The position numbers were made by a program, and so were the translations under genes. Below, piece after piece: positions 23,787 to 31,436 of a stretch of DNA of 39,582 nt (position 1 is its first letter; each line of letters opens with the position of its first letter). Source of the stretch: an uncultured Rhodobiaceae bacterium (GTDB lineage Bacteria; Pseudomonadota; Alphaproteobacteria; Parvibaculales; Parvibaculaceae); contig CAJXOU010000028.1 of NCBI GenBank assembly GCA_913057645.1, forward strand, positions 1 through 39,582, written 5' to 3'. The notes under the pieces are model-generated. The model was not told where the DNA came from, did not search any database, and was given only the letters and a program-made list of their open reading frames with translations.

Positions 23787-24703
23787 GCGTTCTTCTCCAT
23801 GCGGGCGTGTTCCCACGAGATCAGCAGCACGCCCGCGAAGACCGTGCCGAAGCCTGCCATGTGCACCCAGCGGAAGTCCTCGCCGAGCAGCACATAGGAG
23901 AGGATCAGCGCGGAAGCGGGCATCACACCCATGAAGGCGGCGGCGACGACGCCTTCCGCCTTCGCAAGCCCCGAATACCAGAGCCATGTGCCGAGCGAGA
24001 GCGTACCCGCGCCATACCAGATGGCGGCGGCCCATGCGCCTGCGCCGACGCTTGCGAAATCGAAGCCGGAAAGCTGCCAGAGCGCGAAAGGCAGGAAGAG
24101 CGGGATCGACAGGGCCGCGGCGAGGAAGGCGACGAGGACGGGGTCGACATGTTCGGACATGCGCTTGCCGAGCAGTGTGTAGCTCGCTTCGCAGCAGACG
24201 GCGGCGAAGACGAGGCCCGCGCCAAGCCACATTTCCGCGCCGGAGGTGTTTTCTCCCCCGCCCTGCCCGAGCTGGAGCATCAGCACGCCCGCGACGGCGA
24301 GCGCGATGGCGCCGAATTTCCGCCATGTAGGGCTGTCGCCGAAGAAGAGCATCGACGCGGCGGCCGTGACGGCGGGCGCGGTGCTCATGACGATGGCACC
24401 GGCGACGCCCGAGATCATCTTCATGCCGTAGAGCATCAGCGCGGAAAAGCCGAACATGCCGAAAAGCGCGATGAGGCAGACGAGAAGCCAGTCCTCGCGG
24501 CTGAACTCCCGCACCTGCTGCCGGCTGCGCCACGCGAAGGGAGCGAGCACCACCGCGCCGAGACCGACGCGCAGCGCCGAACCGATAAAGACCGGCATCG
24601 CGCCCGTCACGATCTTGCTCACCGGCGTCGCCGAGCCGAAAACCGCCATGCCGAGCGCGAGGCGGGTACGGGTTAACTGGTTCTGGTTTTCCTTTTCAGC
24701 CAT
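23783..24703 (-). CDS. EamA/DMT-family transporter
   Basis: The protein has 306 residues with about 10 hydrophobic segments in two EamA repeats of about 130 residues (first ending near LMLQLGQGGG, second starting AEMWLGAGLVFAAVCCEASY). VFGSATPVSKIVTG and GAGTLSLGTWLWYSGLAKAEGVVAA are typical drug/metabolite-exporter blocks. It exports or imports an unknown small metabolite across the inner membrane. I prefer the ATG at 24703 (MAEKENQ), with GGAG about 6 bases before it; an in-frame ATG at 24736 has no ribosome site. Confidence 0.88.
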   Translation of the reverse strand: MAEKENQNQLTRTRLALGMAVFGSATPVSKIVTGAMPVFIGSALRVGLGAVVLAPFAWRSRQQVREFSREDWLLVCLIALFGMFGFSALMLYGMKMISGVAGAIVMSTAPAVTAAASMLFFGDSPTWRKFGAIALAVAGVLMLQLGQGGGENTSGAEMWLGAGLVFAAVCCEASYTLLGKRMSEHVDPVLVAFLAAALSIPLFLPFALWQLSGFDFASVGAGAWAAAIWYGAGTLSLGTWLWYSGLAKAEGVVAAAFMGVMPASALILSYVLLGEDFRWVHMAGFGTVFAGVLLISWEHARMEKNA

Positions 24704-24773
24704 CGGTCGCTCCGAAGAAGACGTCTTCGGGTTCATCTAGGGCGAGCCAGGGAGATGGCCAGAGATCTGTACG

Positions 24774-25367
24774 CTAGATCCCCACAAATGCGAGCAACGG
24801 GCCGTATTCGCCGCCATCCGCCGCCCTTAGTGCGGCGATATAAGCCTCGCGCCGCCGGTTCGTGTGCAGCAGGTCATGACCTTCGGTCCAGTCGATGCGG
24901 GGATGGCCGAAACGCTTTTCGAGATAGATGTCTGTTGCGATGCGCGCGTGACGCCCATTGCCGTTGGCGAAAAGATGGATCGCGACAAGGCGGTGGTGAA
25001 AGCGTGCCGCCGCTTCAAGCGGCGGGTAGGTGGCGTTGGCCACCCAATAACGCGCATCGTCGAGGAGCTTGCGCAGTTCGACCGCTATGACGAGCGGGTC
25101 GACGCCGATGTTCTTCTCCGTGCGGCGGAACTCGCCCGCCCAGTTCCACACTTCTCCGAACAGCCTGCGATGAAGTTCGCGCATGAAGCGTTCATCCAGC
25201 ACCTCGCCGCCACGGCGGCGGCCGAGCCAGAGCAGACCGCTTTGAATATTGGCCTGTTCCAGCTCGTTGAGTTCGCCGCGCGTCGCGATGTGACGGAAGC
25301 GCAGGCCTTCGCGTTCATCCGGGTCGAGCGGCGTCGCGCCATCGGGTTCTTCGGCGCCGCTCGTCAT
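24774..25367 (-). CDS. Fic-domain protein, mobile mystery protein B
   Basis: The protein has 197 residues. The Fic motif is at 131-142: H-L-F-A-N-G-N-G-R-H-A-R. In AMP-transferring Fic enzymes the fifth position is Asp or Glu and holds Mg2+; here it is Asn135, as I recall is usual for the 'mobile mystery protein B' family. VWNWAGEFRRTEKNIGV (the flap region) and LDERFMRELHRRLFG precede it. The start codon overlaps the stop of the XRE partner (ATGA), so the two are co-translated. Mobile mystery A and B proteins are usually found together and probably act as a toxin-antitoxin-like or regulatory AMPylation pair. Target and activity are not established. Confidence 0.88.
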   Translation of the reverse strand: MTSGAEEPDGATPLDPDEREGLRFRHIATRGELNELEQANIQSGLLWLGRRRGGEVLDERFMRELHRRLFGEVWNWAGEFRRTEKNIGVDPLVIAVELRKLLDDARYWVANATYPPLEAAARFHHRLVAIHLFANGNGRHARIATDIYLEKRFGHPRIDWTEGHDLLHTNRRREAYIAALRAADGGEYGPLLAFVGI

Positions 25368-25828
25368 TCGCCGGCCCAGAAATCGGGCGGCATGTCTTCC
25401 ATCAGTTCGCGCGCCACGCGCTCCACTTCCGCGCGGTTCTTTTTCGCGGGCAGCGCCTGCCGTTCAAGCGCCATGTGACCGCTTGCACGCGCGACCAGCG
25501 CTTCGGCCTTGCGGCGCGCCTGCGCGGAGACGATGTCTTCGACCCGCCCCGCCTCCGGCACGATCGCATAGACGAAGCGGCAGCCCATCGCGGCGGCGAA
25601 TTCGTCCATCGCCTTCAGCGTGATGCCGCCTTCGCGCTCGGCGCGTTCGGCCTGCGAGACGCGCGCGCGCGTGACGCCGAGACGGCGCGCGAGGGCGGCA
25701 CCGGACATGCCGAGCGCCTTGCGGATGGTCGCGATCCAGCCATCACCGGGCATGTCCACCTGAGAGAAAGGTGAAGCGCGGTCGGCAATGGCCCGGTACT
25801 GCCGGGCGGCAAGGTGTTTCACAGACAT
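25364..25828 (-). CDS. XRE-type regulator, mobile mystery protein A
   Basis: The protein has 154 residues. A helix-turn-helix spans about residues 33-85 (WIATIRKALGMSGAALARRL, then GVTRARVSQAERAEREGGIT), followed by AMDEFAAAMGCRFVYAIVP and a charged C-terminal helix ending in DMPPDFWAGE. It is the expected partner and likely repressor of the Fic gene, overlapping it by four bases. The start ATG 25828 has no clear ribosome site (AATTTACATC). The upstream region is strongly AT-rich, unlike all neighbouring DNA, and contains a promoter and inverted sequences, consistent with recent arrival of the pair by transfer. Confidence 0.88.
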   Translation of the reverse strand: MSVKHLAARQYRAIADRASPFSQVDMPGDGWIATIRKALGMSGAALARRLGVTRARVSQAERAEREGGITLKAMDEFAAAMGCRFVYAIVPEAGRVEDIVSAQARRKAEALVARASGHMALERQALPAKKNRAEVERVARELMEDMPPDFWAGE

Positions 25829-25872
25829 GATGTAAATTTATAAGTTGACGTATTTTCTATTTTGGATAGATA

Positions 25873-25901
25873 TATGTATACAAAATCGATGCATTTGTCA
25901 A
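25873..25901 (-). promoter_or_regulatory. Promoter of the mobile mystery A/B pair in AT-rich DNA
   Basis: On the minus strand a consensus -35 TTGACA (25901-25896) is followed by TACATA at 17 bases or TATACA at 15. An inverted pair GTTGAC (about 25844-25849) and GTCAAC (25897-25902) brackets the region between -35 and the start codon; it could be an autorepression site. Confidence 0.55.
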
Positions 25902-26024
25902 CATATATGATGACAATCCTGAGATTCGCACAACCGTCCCGGTCCTTTCAATCCGGTGTCGGCACCCTCCCCTTTCCGCTATCCTCGCTCCAAACGCCAT
26001 TAGAGCATTCCGGGAGGGAAACCC

Positions 26025-27776
26025 ATGACGAGCCATGACATCGTGATCCGCGGCGGGACCGTTTTCGACGGGACGGGCGGCAAGGCAATCGAGGCCGATG
26101 TCGCCATCGACGGCGGCGTCATCGTCGAGGTCGGCAAGGTTTCGGGATCGGGCAAGGAAGAGATCGACGCGCGCGGCCAGATCGTGACGCCGGGCTTCGT
26201 CGACGTGCACACGCATTACGACGGGCAGGTCACCTGGGACCCCTATCTGCAACCCTCGACGTTTCACGGCGTCACCACCGCCGTGATGGGGAATTGCGGC
26301 GTCGGCTTCGCGCCCTGCAAGCCCGAGCAACGCGACTGGCTCTTGAGCCTCATGGAAGGCGTGGAAGACATTCCGGGGTCGGCGCTTGCCGAAGGCATCA
26401 AGTGGAACTGGGAAAGCTTCGCCGAGTACATGGATGCGGTGGAAGCCTCGCCGCTCGCGCTCGATGTCGGCCTGCAAATTCCGCATGCCGCCGTGCGCGC
26501 CTATGTGATGGGCGAGCGCGCACCCGCGCTCGAACCCGCGAGCGAAGCGGAGACAGAGGAGATGGGCCGCCTCGTCGTCGAGGCGCTCAATGCGGGGGCG
26601 CTCGGCTTCTCGACATCGCGCACGGTGAAGCACAAGGACAGCAAGGGCGGCTCGACGCCGACGCTGAAGGCCGAGGCGCTGGAACTGCACGGCATTGCGC
26701 GCGCCATGGGCAAGGCGAACAAGGGCGTGCTGCAGCTCATCGCCGACTTCAAGGATACGGATGAGGAATTCGCGATGCTGCGCGGCATGGTCGAGATTTC
26801 AGGCCGTCCGATGTCGATCACCATCGAGCAGGACGACCGCTGGCCGACCGTGTGGAAGCGCGTGCTCGACAATATCGCCGCCGCCAATGCGGACGGGCTG
26901 CCGATCCGCGGCCAGGTGCCGCCACGCGCAACGGGGCTGCTGCTCGGGCTCACCGCCTCGCTCAACCCGTTCATCATGCACCAGACCTTCCGCTCGATCT
27001 GGGGCGCGCCGCTTGACGAGCAGATGAAGGCGCTTCGCGACCCCGAGTTCCGCGCCAAGCTGCTCGCGGAAGAGCCGGACTATCCGGCGGGCGAGATCAT
27101 CGAGATGCTCTGCACCGCGTATCACAAGATGTTTTCGCTGGGCGAGCGGCCGAACTACGAGCCGTCGCCCGAGACAAGCGCCAAGGCGATCGCGGAGCGC
27201 ACGGGCAAGCATCCGCGCGAGGTGGTGCTCGACTGGATGATGGAACGGGACGGCAAGGCGCTCCTCTATTTCCCGCTGATGAACTATCACTGCGGCAGCC
27301 TTGCCGACGTCGAGACCATGCTCACCCATCCGAACACGGCCTTCGGGCTTTCGGATGGCGGCGCGCATTGCGGCATCATCTGCGATGCGAGCTTCCCGAC
27401 GACGCTGATGACGCATTGGGGCCGCGACCGCACGCGCGGGCCGAAGCTGCCGCTCGAATGGCTGGTCCACGGGCTCACCGCGCGCAATGCCGCGCTGGTC
27501 GGCATGGGGGACCGGGGCATTCTCGCGCCCGGCATGAAGGCGGATGTGAACGTGATCGACTTCGACAACCTCACGCTCTACTCGCCGCATATCGTCAACG
27601 ACCTGCCGGCGGGCGGGAAGCGGCTCATCCAGAAGACGGACGGCTATACGGCGAGCATCGTTTCGGGAACGGTCAGTTTCCGGAACGGAGAGCCGACGGG
27701 CGCGCTCAACGGGCGGCTCGTGCGGGGCGCGCAAGGACGGCCGGAAGGCGCACGGATCCCGGCGGCTGCAGATTGA
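26025..27776 (+). CDS. N-acyl-D-amino-acid deacylase-type amidohydrolase (second copy)
   Basis: The protein has 583 residues; ATG 26025 follows GGGAGGGAAA. It shares with the copy at 12455-14194 the [14 protein letters not shown] metal motif, [10 protein letters not shown] with the conserved Cys, [44 protein letters not shown], and [19 protein letters not shown]. Between the copies, changes such as DVGL-/DVAIQ and ILTANGGRN-/WMMERDGKA lie in substrate-facing regions, so they probably handle different N-acyl compounds. It has no operon partner, unlike the first copy, and is followed by a terminator-like hairpin at 27874. Confidence 0.9.
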   Translation: MTSHDIVIRGGTVFDGTGGKAIEADVAIDGGVIVEVGKVSGSGKEEIDARGQIVTPGFVDVHTHYDGQVTWDPYLQPSTFHGVTTAVMGNCGVGFAPCKPEQRDWLLSLMEGVEDIPGSALAEGIKWNWESFAEYMDAVEASPLALDVGLQIPHAAVRAYVMGERAPALEPASEAETEEMGRLVVEALNAGALGFSTSRTVKHKDSKGGSTPTLKAEALELHGIARAMGKANKGVLQLIADFKDTDEEFAMLRGMVEISGRPMSITIEQDDRWPTVWKRVLDNIAAANADGLPIRGQVPPRATGLLLGLTASLNPFIMHQTFRSIWGAPLDEQMKALRDPEFRAKLLAEEPDYPAGEIIEMLCTAYHKMFSLGERPNYEPSPETSAKAIAERTGKHPREVVLDWMMERDGKALLYFPLMNYHCGSLADVETMLTHPNTAFGLSDGGAHCGIICDASFPTTLMTHWGRDRTRGPKLPLEWLVHGLTARNAALVGMGDRGILAPGMKADVNVIDFDNLTLYSPHIVNDLPAGGKRLIQKTDGYTASIVSGTVSFRNGEPTGALNGRLVRGAQGRPEGARIPAAAD

Positions 27777-27873
27777 TTGAACCTAACTCACACTGACGCG
27801 TTTCTACCGCATGTCGACCGTACTGGGCATTCGACAAGGCTGCCCTAATTTGGTCATGGTGCGGGACCAATAA

Positions 27874-27898
27874 GGGCCCGGTTTCGCCGGGTCCTTTT
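27874..27898 (+). terminator. Rho-independent terminator
   Basis: Stem GGGCCCGG / CCGGGTCC (8 bp, one G-T wobble, loop TTTCG-type) followed by TTTT, 98 bases after the amidohydrolase stop. Confidence 0.6.
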
Positions 27899-27983
27899 CC
27901 ATGCGGGACCGGCGGAGCTGGGCCGCCCACAGGGTACCGTATCGCGCCGTTTTCCCAGTTTTCTGTGTCTAGCGGACCGATAG

Positions 27984-30716
27984 ATGGACAACCCCGACAA
28001 CCCTTCGCCTGAAGAAAAGCCCGCCGACCCCCGTTCCTGGCGCCATTCCGTCTTCGTTCGGCAGGCCGCCTTCCTCTTTCTCGTGCTGCCGCTCGTCATC
28101 GCGGCCAATCTGGCGGTCTGGGCGGCCTTCAACCAGCCGCATCACGCGGAAGCCTGGACAGGCGAAATCGTCGGCCTCAGCTACAGTCCCTACCGGCAGG
28201 GGCAGGACCCGACGCAGAACAGGCATCCCTCGCTCGAGCAGATTGCCGAGGACATGACGCTGCTTTCGGGCACGGTTCAGGCGATCCGTACCTACACGGT
28301 CATTCGCGGGCAGGAGCACATTCCCGAACTCGCCGCCGAGAACGACCTATCGGTCGCCGTCGGCGCATGGATCGGGCCGAACCTTCAGCGCAACGAACGG
28401 GAACTGGAAACGCTCGCCGCGCTCGCGCCGCGGCGCAACGTCGTGCGCGTGCTGGTCGGCAACGAGGCGCTGCTGCGCAACGACCTGCCGGTCTCGGACC
28501 TCATCGCCTATATCAAGCGGGCGAAGCAGAAGATCTGGAAGCCGGTGTCGACGGCGGAGCCGCCGCATATCTGGCTCAACAATCCCGAGCTCGTGAAGGC
28601 GGTCGACTATATCGGCGTGCAGATCCTGCCCTACTGGGAAGGCATTCCGATCGACTATGCGGTCGATGCCGTCTTCGAGCGGCTCGACGAGTTGCGCACC
28701 GCCTATCCGAACAAGCCCATCGTCGTCACCGAAGTCGGCTGGCCGAGCCGCGGCAAGATCATCCCGCGCCGTCCCTATCCGGGTCTTTCGGAAGAAGAGC
28801 TCAACACGGAAGCGGTTCCCTCGCTCGTCAATCAGGCGACCTTCATGCGCGAATTTCTCAATCGCGCGAAGGCGGAGGACATCACCTATTATGTGATGGA
28901 AGCCTTCGACCAGCCGTGGAAAGCATCCGAGGAAGGCGCAGCGGGTGCCTTCTGGGGCATCTACAATGCCGACCGGCAGCCGAAATTCCCGATGGCGGGC
29001 AGCATTTCGGAAGCGCCGGAATGGCGCTTCTGGGCGTCGCTCGCAGCCGGGCTCGCGCTCGTGCCGGCGATGCTGTTCATGCTGCGGCAGCGCCATGTCC
29101 GCCCGGCGGGCGTCGTCATCTTTGCGGTGCTGACGCAGATCGCGGGCTCGGCGATCGCCTGGGCCGGGCTTTCCGTCACCGGACTCTATTTCACCTGGAT
29201 CGGCACCACCGTCTGGAGCTTCCTCTTCTTCGCGCAGGGACTTCTGCTCATCGTACTTCTGGCGGAGGCGATCGAGTTCGTGGAAGTGATCTGGACACGG
29301 CAGGGCGAGCGGCACTTCAAGCCCTTCGACGAAAAGGCGGTGAGCCCGAACGCGAAAGTTTCGATCCATGTGCCGATCCACAATGAACCGCCGGACATGG
29401 TACGCGAAACGCTGACGGCGCTCGCAAAACTCAACTACGACAATTACGAAGTTCTCGTTCTCGACAACAACACGGTGGATCCGGACGTCTGGCAGCCGGT
29501 GCGCGACTATTGCGCGCAACTGGGGCCGCGTTTCCGCTTCTTCCATCTCGAGAACTGGCCGGGCTTCAAGGCGGGCGCGCTCAATTTCGGCCTCGAGAAG
29601 ACGGCGGAAGACTCGGAGATCATCGCCGTCATCGACAGCGACTATCAGGTCGAGCCGAACTGGCTGAAGACGCTCATTCCCTATTTCGACAAGCCCGATG
29701 TCGGCTTCGTGCAGGCGCCGCAGGATTATCGCGACCGGCACGAGAGCATGTTCAAGAACATGACCTACTGGGAATATGCCGGCTTCTTCCATATCGGCAT
29801 GGTGCAGCGGAACAATTTCAACGCGATCATCCAGCACGGCACGATGACGATGGTGCGCAAGAGCGCGCTGAAGCGCGTCGGCGGCTGGGCGGAGTGGTGC
29901 ATCTGCGAGGACGCGGAACTCGGCATCAAGCTCTATCGCGCAGGGTATGACAGCGTCTACGTCAACCACTCCTTCGGCCGCGGGCTCACCCCCGACACGC
30001 TATCCGGCTATATCACGCAGCGTTTCCGCTGGGCCTATGGCGCGGTGCAGATCGTGAAACATCACTGGGATGCGCTCGCGCCCTGGGCGAGCGCGAAGCG
30101 CGGACTTTCGGGCGCACAACGTTACTATTTCCTCGCCGGGTGGCTGCCCTGGTTCGCGGACGGACTCGCGCTTCTCTTCACGATGGCGAGCATCGGGCTG
30201 TCGGCCTGGGCGATCTATCAGCCGCACATGGTGTCTCTGCCCGTTGCGGCCTTCCTCATCCCGACCATCGGCAGCTTCGTCTTCAAGTTCGTGCGTTCGC
30301 TCTGGCTCTATGCCGTGCGTGTGCGCGACTGCACCTTCCTCGAAAGCCTCGGCGCGGGCGTCGCGGCGCTCGGCCTCACGCATACGGTCGCGAAGGCGAT
30401 GCTCAACGGCATGATCACGACGAGCAAACCCTTCATCCGCACGCCGAAATGCGAGGACAAGCCGCCGCTCGCGGCCGCCTTCATCCAGGTGCGCGAGGAA
30501 AGCGTGATGCTGGTTCTGCTCTGGGGCCTCACCGCGGCCTTCCTGATGAGCCCGGATTTCGCGGACAGCCATTCGCGGCTCTGGATCGGCGTGCTGCTGG
30601 TGCAGTCGGTGCCCTACGCCTCGGCGGTGCTGCTCTCGTTCATCAACGTGATGCCGTCGCTCTTCCGGCGCGGACCGAAAGCGGAAACGGCGGGCGCGCT
30701 GTCGCCCGCCGAATGA
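27984..30716 (+). CDS. Two-domain beta-glucan synthase: GH17 domain fused to GT2 glycosyltransferase
   Basis: The protein has 910 residues. A membrane anchor (about 26-48) leads into a GH17 (1,3-beta-glucanase-type) domain, about 58-340, with the acid/base E161 in VGNE and nucleophile E250 in VVTEVGWPSRGK. Two to four helices follow (about 350-430). A GT2 domain starts near 455 (VSIHVPIHNEPPDMV) with DSDYQ (DxD), EDAELG and Q-R-F-R-W in TQRFRWAYG, the set used by processive beta-glycosyl synthases. More helices end the protein. The GH17 site would face the periplasm and could trim, cyclise or branch the glucan the GT2 part pushes out, as proposed for NdvB/NdvC-type cyclic beta-(1,3)-glucan synthesis in Bradyrhizobium and Pseudomonas. 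I do not assign a symbol because several fusion types exist. Confidence 0.87.
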   Translation: MDNPDNPSPEEKPADPRSWRHSVFVRQAAFLFLVLPLVIAANLAVWAAFNQPHHAEAWTGEIVGLSYSPYRQGQDPTQNRHPSLEQIAEDMTLLSGTVQAIRTYTVIRGQEHIPELAAENDLSVAVGAWIGPNLQRNERELETLAALAPRRNVVRVLVGNEALLRNDLPVSDLIAYIKRAKQKIWKPVSTAEPPHIWLNNPELVKAVDYIGVQILPYWEGIPIDYAVDAVFERLDELRTAYPNKPIVVTEVGWPSRGKIIPRRPYPGLSEEELNTEAVPSLVNQATFMREFLNRAKAEDITYYVMEAFDQPWKASEEGAAGAFWGIYNADRQPKFPMAGSISEAPEWRFWASLAAGLALVPAMLFMLRQRHVRPAGVVIFAVLTQIAGSAIAWAGLSVTGLYFTWIGTTVWSFLFFAQGLLLIVLLAEAIEFVEVIWTRQGERHFKPFDEKAVSPNAKVSIHVPIHNEPPDMVRETLTALAKLNYDNYEVLVLDNNTVDPDVWQPVRDYCAQLGPRFRFFHLENWPGFKAGALNFGLEKTAEDSEIIAVIDSDYQVEPNWLKTLIPYFDKPDVGFVQAPQDYRDRHESMFKNMTYWEYAGFFHIGMVQRNNFNAIIQHGTMTMVRKSALKRVGGWAEWCICEDAELGIKLYRAGYDSVYVNHSFGRGLTPDTLSGYITQRFRWAYGAVQIVKHHWDALAPWASAKRGLSGAQRYYFLAGWLPWFADGLALLFTMASIGLSAWAIYQPHMVSLPVAAFLIPTIGSFVFKFVRSLWLYAVRVRDCTFLESLGAGVAALGLTHTVAKAMLNGMITTSKPFIRTPKCEDKPPLAAAFIQVREESVMLVLLWGLTAAFLMSPDFADSHSRLWIGVLLVQSVPYASAVLLSFINVMPSLFRRGPKAETAGALSPAE

Positions 30717-30719
30717 CCG

Positions 30720-31436
30720 TCAGAACCAGACCCTGAGGCCGAAGCGCAAGGTTGTGTCATCGACATCCTCGCCGTTCGCGCGAGCGATGGAGGCCGTCTG
30801 TCCAAGCGCCCGCTCCCAGACGAGATCGACATAGGGGGCGAATTTTCGCGTGACCTCGTAGCGAAGCTGAAGGCCGACTTCCAGATCGCTGAAGCCAGCA
30901 CCGATATCGCGGCCGGGCACATCCTGCGCGAAGAAATCGAGTTCGCCATGCGGCTCGGCGATCAGTCTCTGCGTGATGGGCAGATCGAAACTCTGCTCGA
31001 GGCGTAAGGAGAAGTCGCCCTCCGCCGAAAGAAAGGCGGTCGCTTCCGTTTCGAAGAAATAGGGAGCGAGCCCCGTCACACCGGCGGCGAGATAGGTTTC
31101 CCCATCCGGCTCGAAGTCCTGCCGAACACCCGCAAGCAGGTCCCAGAACGGATGCACGTTCCAGCCATAGAGAAGCTGGAGCTCCGCGTCTCCGACCTCT
31201 CCGTCTTCCACGTCGCCTTCCGACCTCAGCCACAGCCGCTCGACGTCGCCGCCGATCCAGCCTTCGACGTCCCAGTTCCACAGGCCGCCATGCGCATCCG
31301 CATAATCGACTTCCGTGACGATCTTGTGGAACGGGCCCATGTCGTGATCCGTCATGACCACGTCCCCGGATTCCGCGCGCGCGGCGCCCGATAGCGCAGC
31401 CGACGCAAGCATCGAAGCGAGAAATATCCTTCTCAT
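30720..31436 (-). CDS. copB: Copper resistance outer-membrane protein CopB/PcoB
   Basis: The protein has 238 residues. A signal peptide (MRRIFLASMLASAALSGAAR, cut after ARA) precedes the CopB barrel: VTEVDYADAHGGLWNWDVEGWIGGDVERLWLRSEGDVEDG, LQLLYGWNVHPFWDLLAGVRQDF, PYFFETEATAFLSAEGDFSLRLE and the terminal TTLRFGLRVWF with a C-terminal Phe as in outer-membrane proteins. The usual Met/His-rich N-terminal extension of CopB is missing (only MTDHDMGPFHK remains), so this is a short form. Its start overlaps the copA stop by one base (TGATG), and its own stop is three bases from the glucan synthase stop. Confidence 0.93.
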   Translation of the reverse strand: MRRIFLASMLASAALSGAARAESGDVVMTDHDMGPFHKIVTEVDYADAHGGLWNWDVEGWIGGDVERLWLRSEGDVEDGEVGDAELQLLYGWNVHPFWDLLAGVRQDFEPDGETYLAAGVTGLAPYFFETEATAFLSAEGDFSLRLEQSFDLPITQRLIAEPHGELDFFAQDVPGRDIGAGFSDLEVGLQLRYEVTRKFAPYVDLVWERALGQTASIARANGEDVDDTTLRFGLRVWF

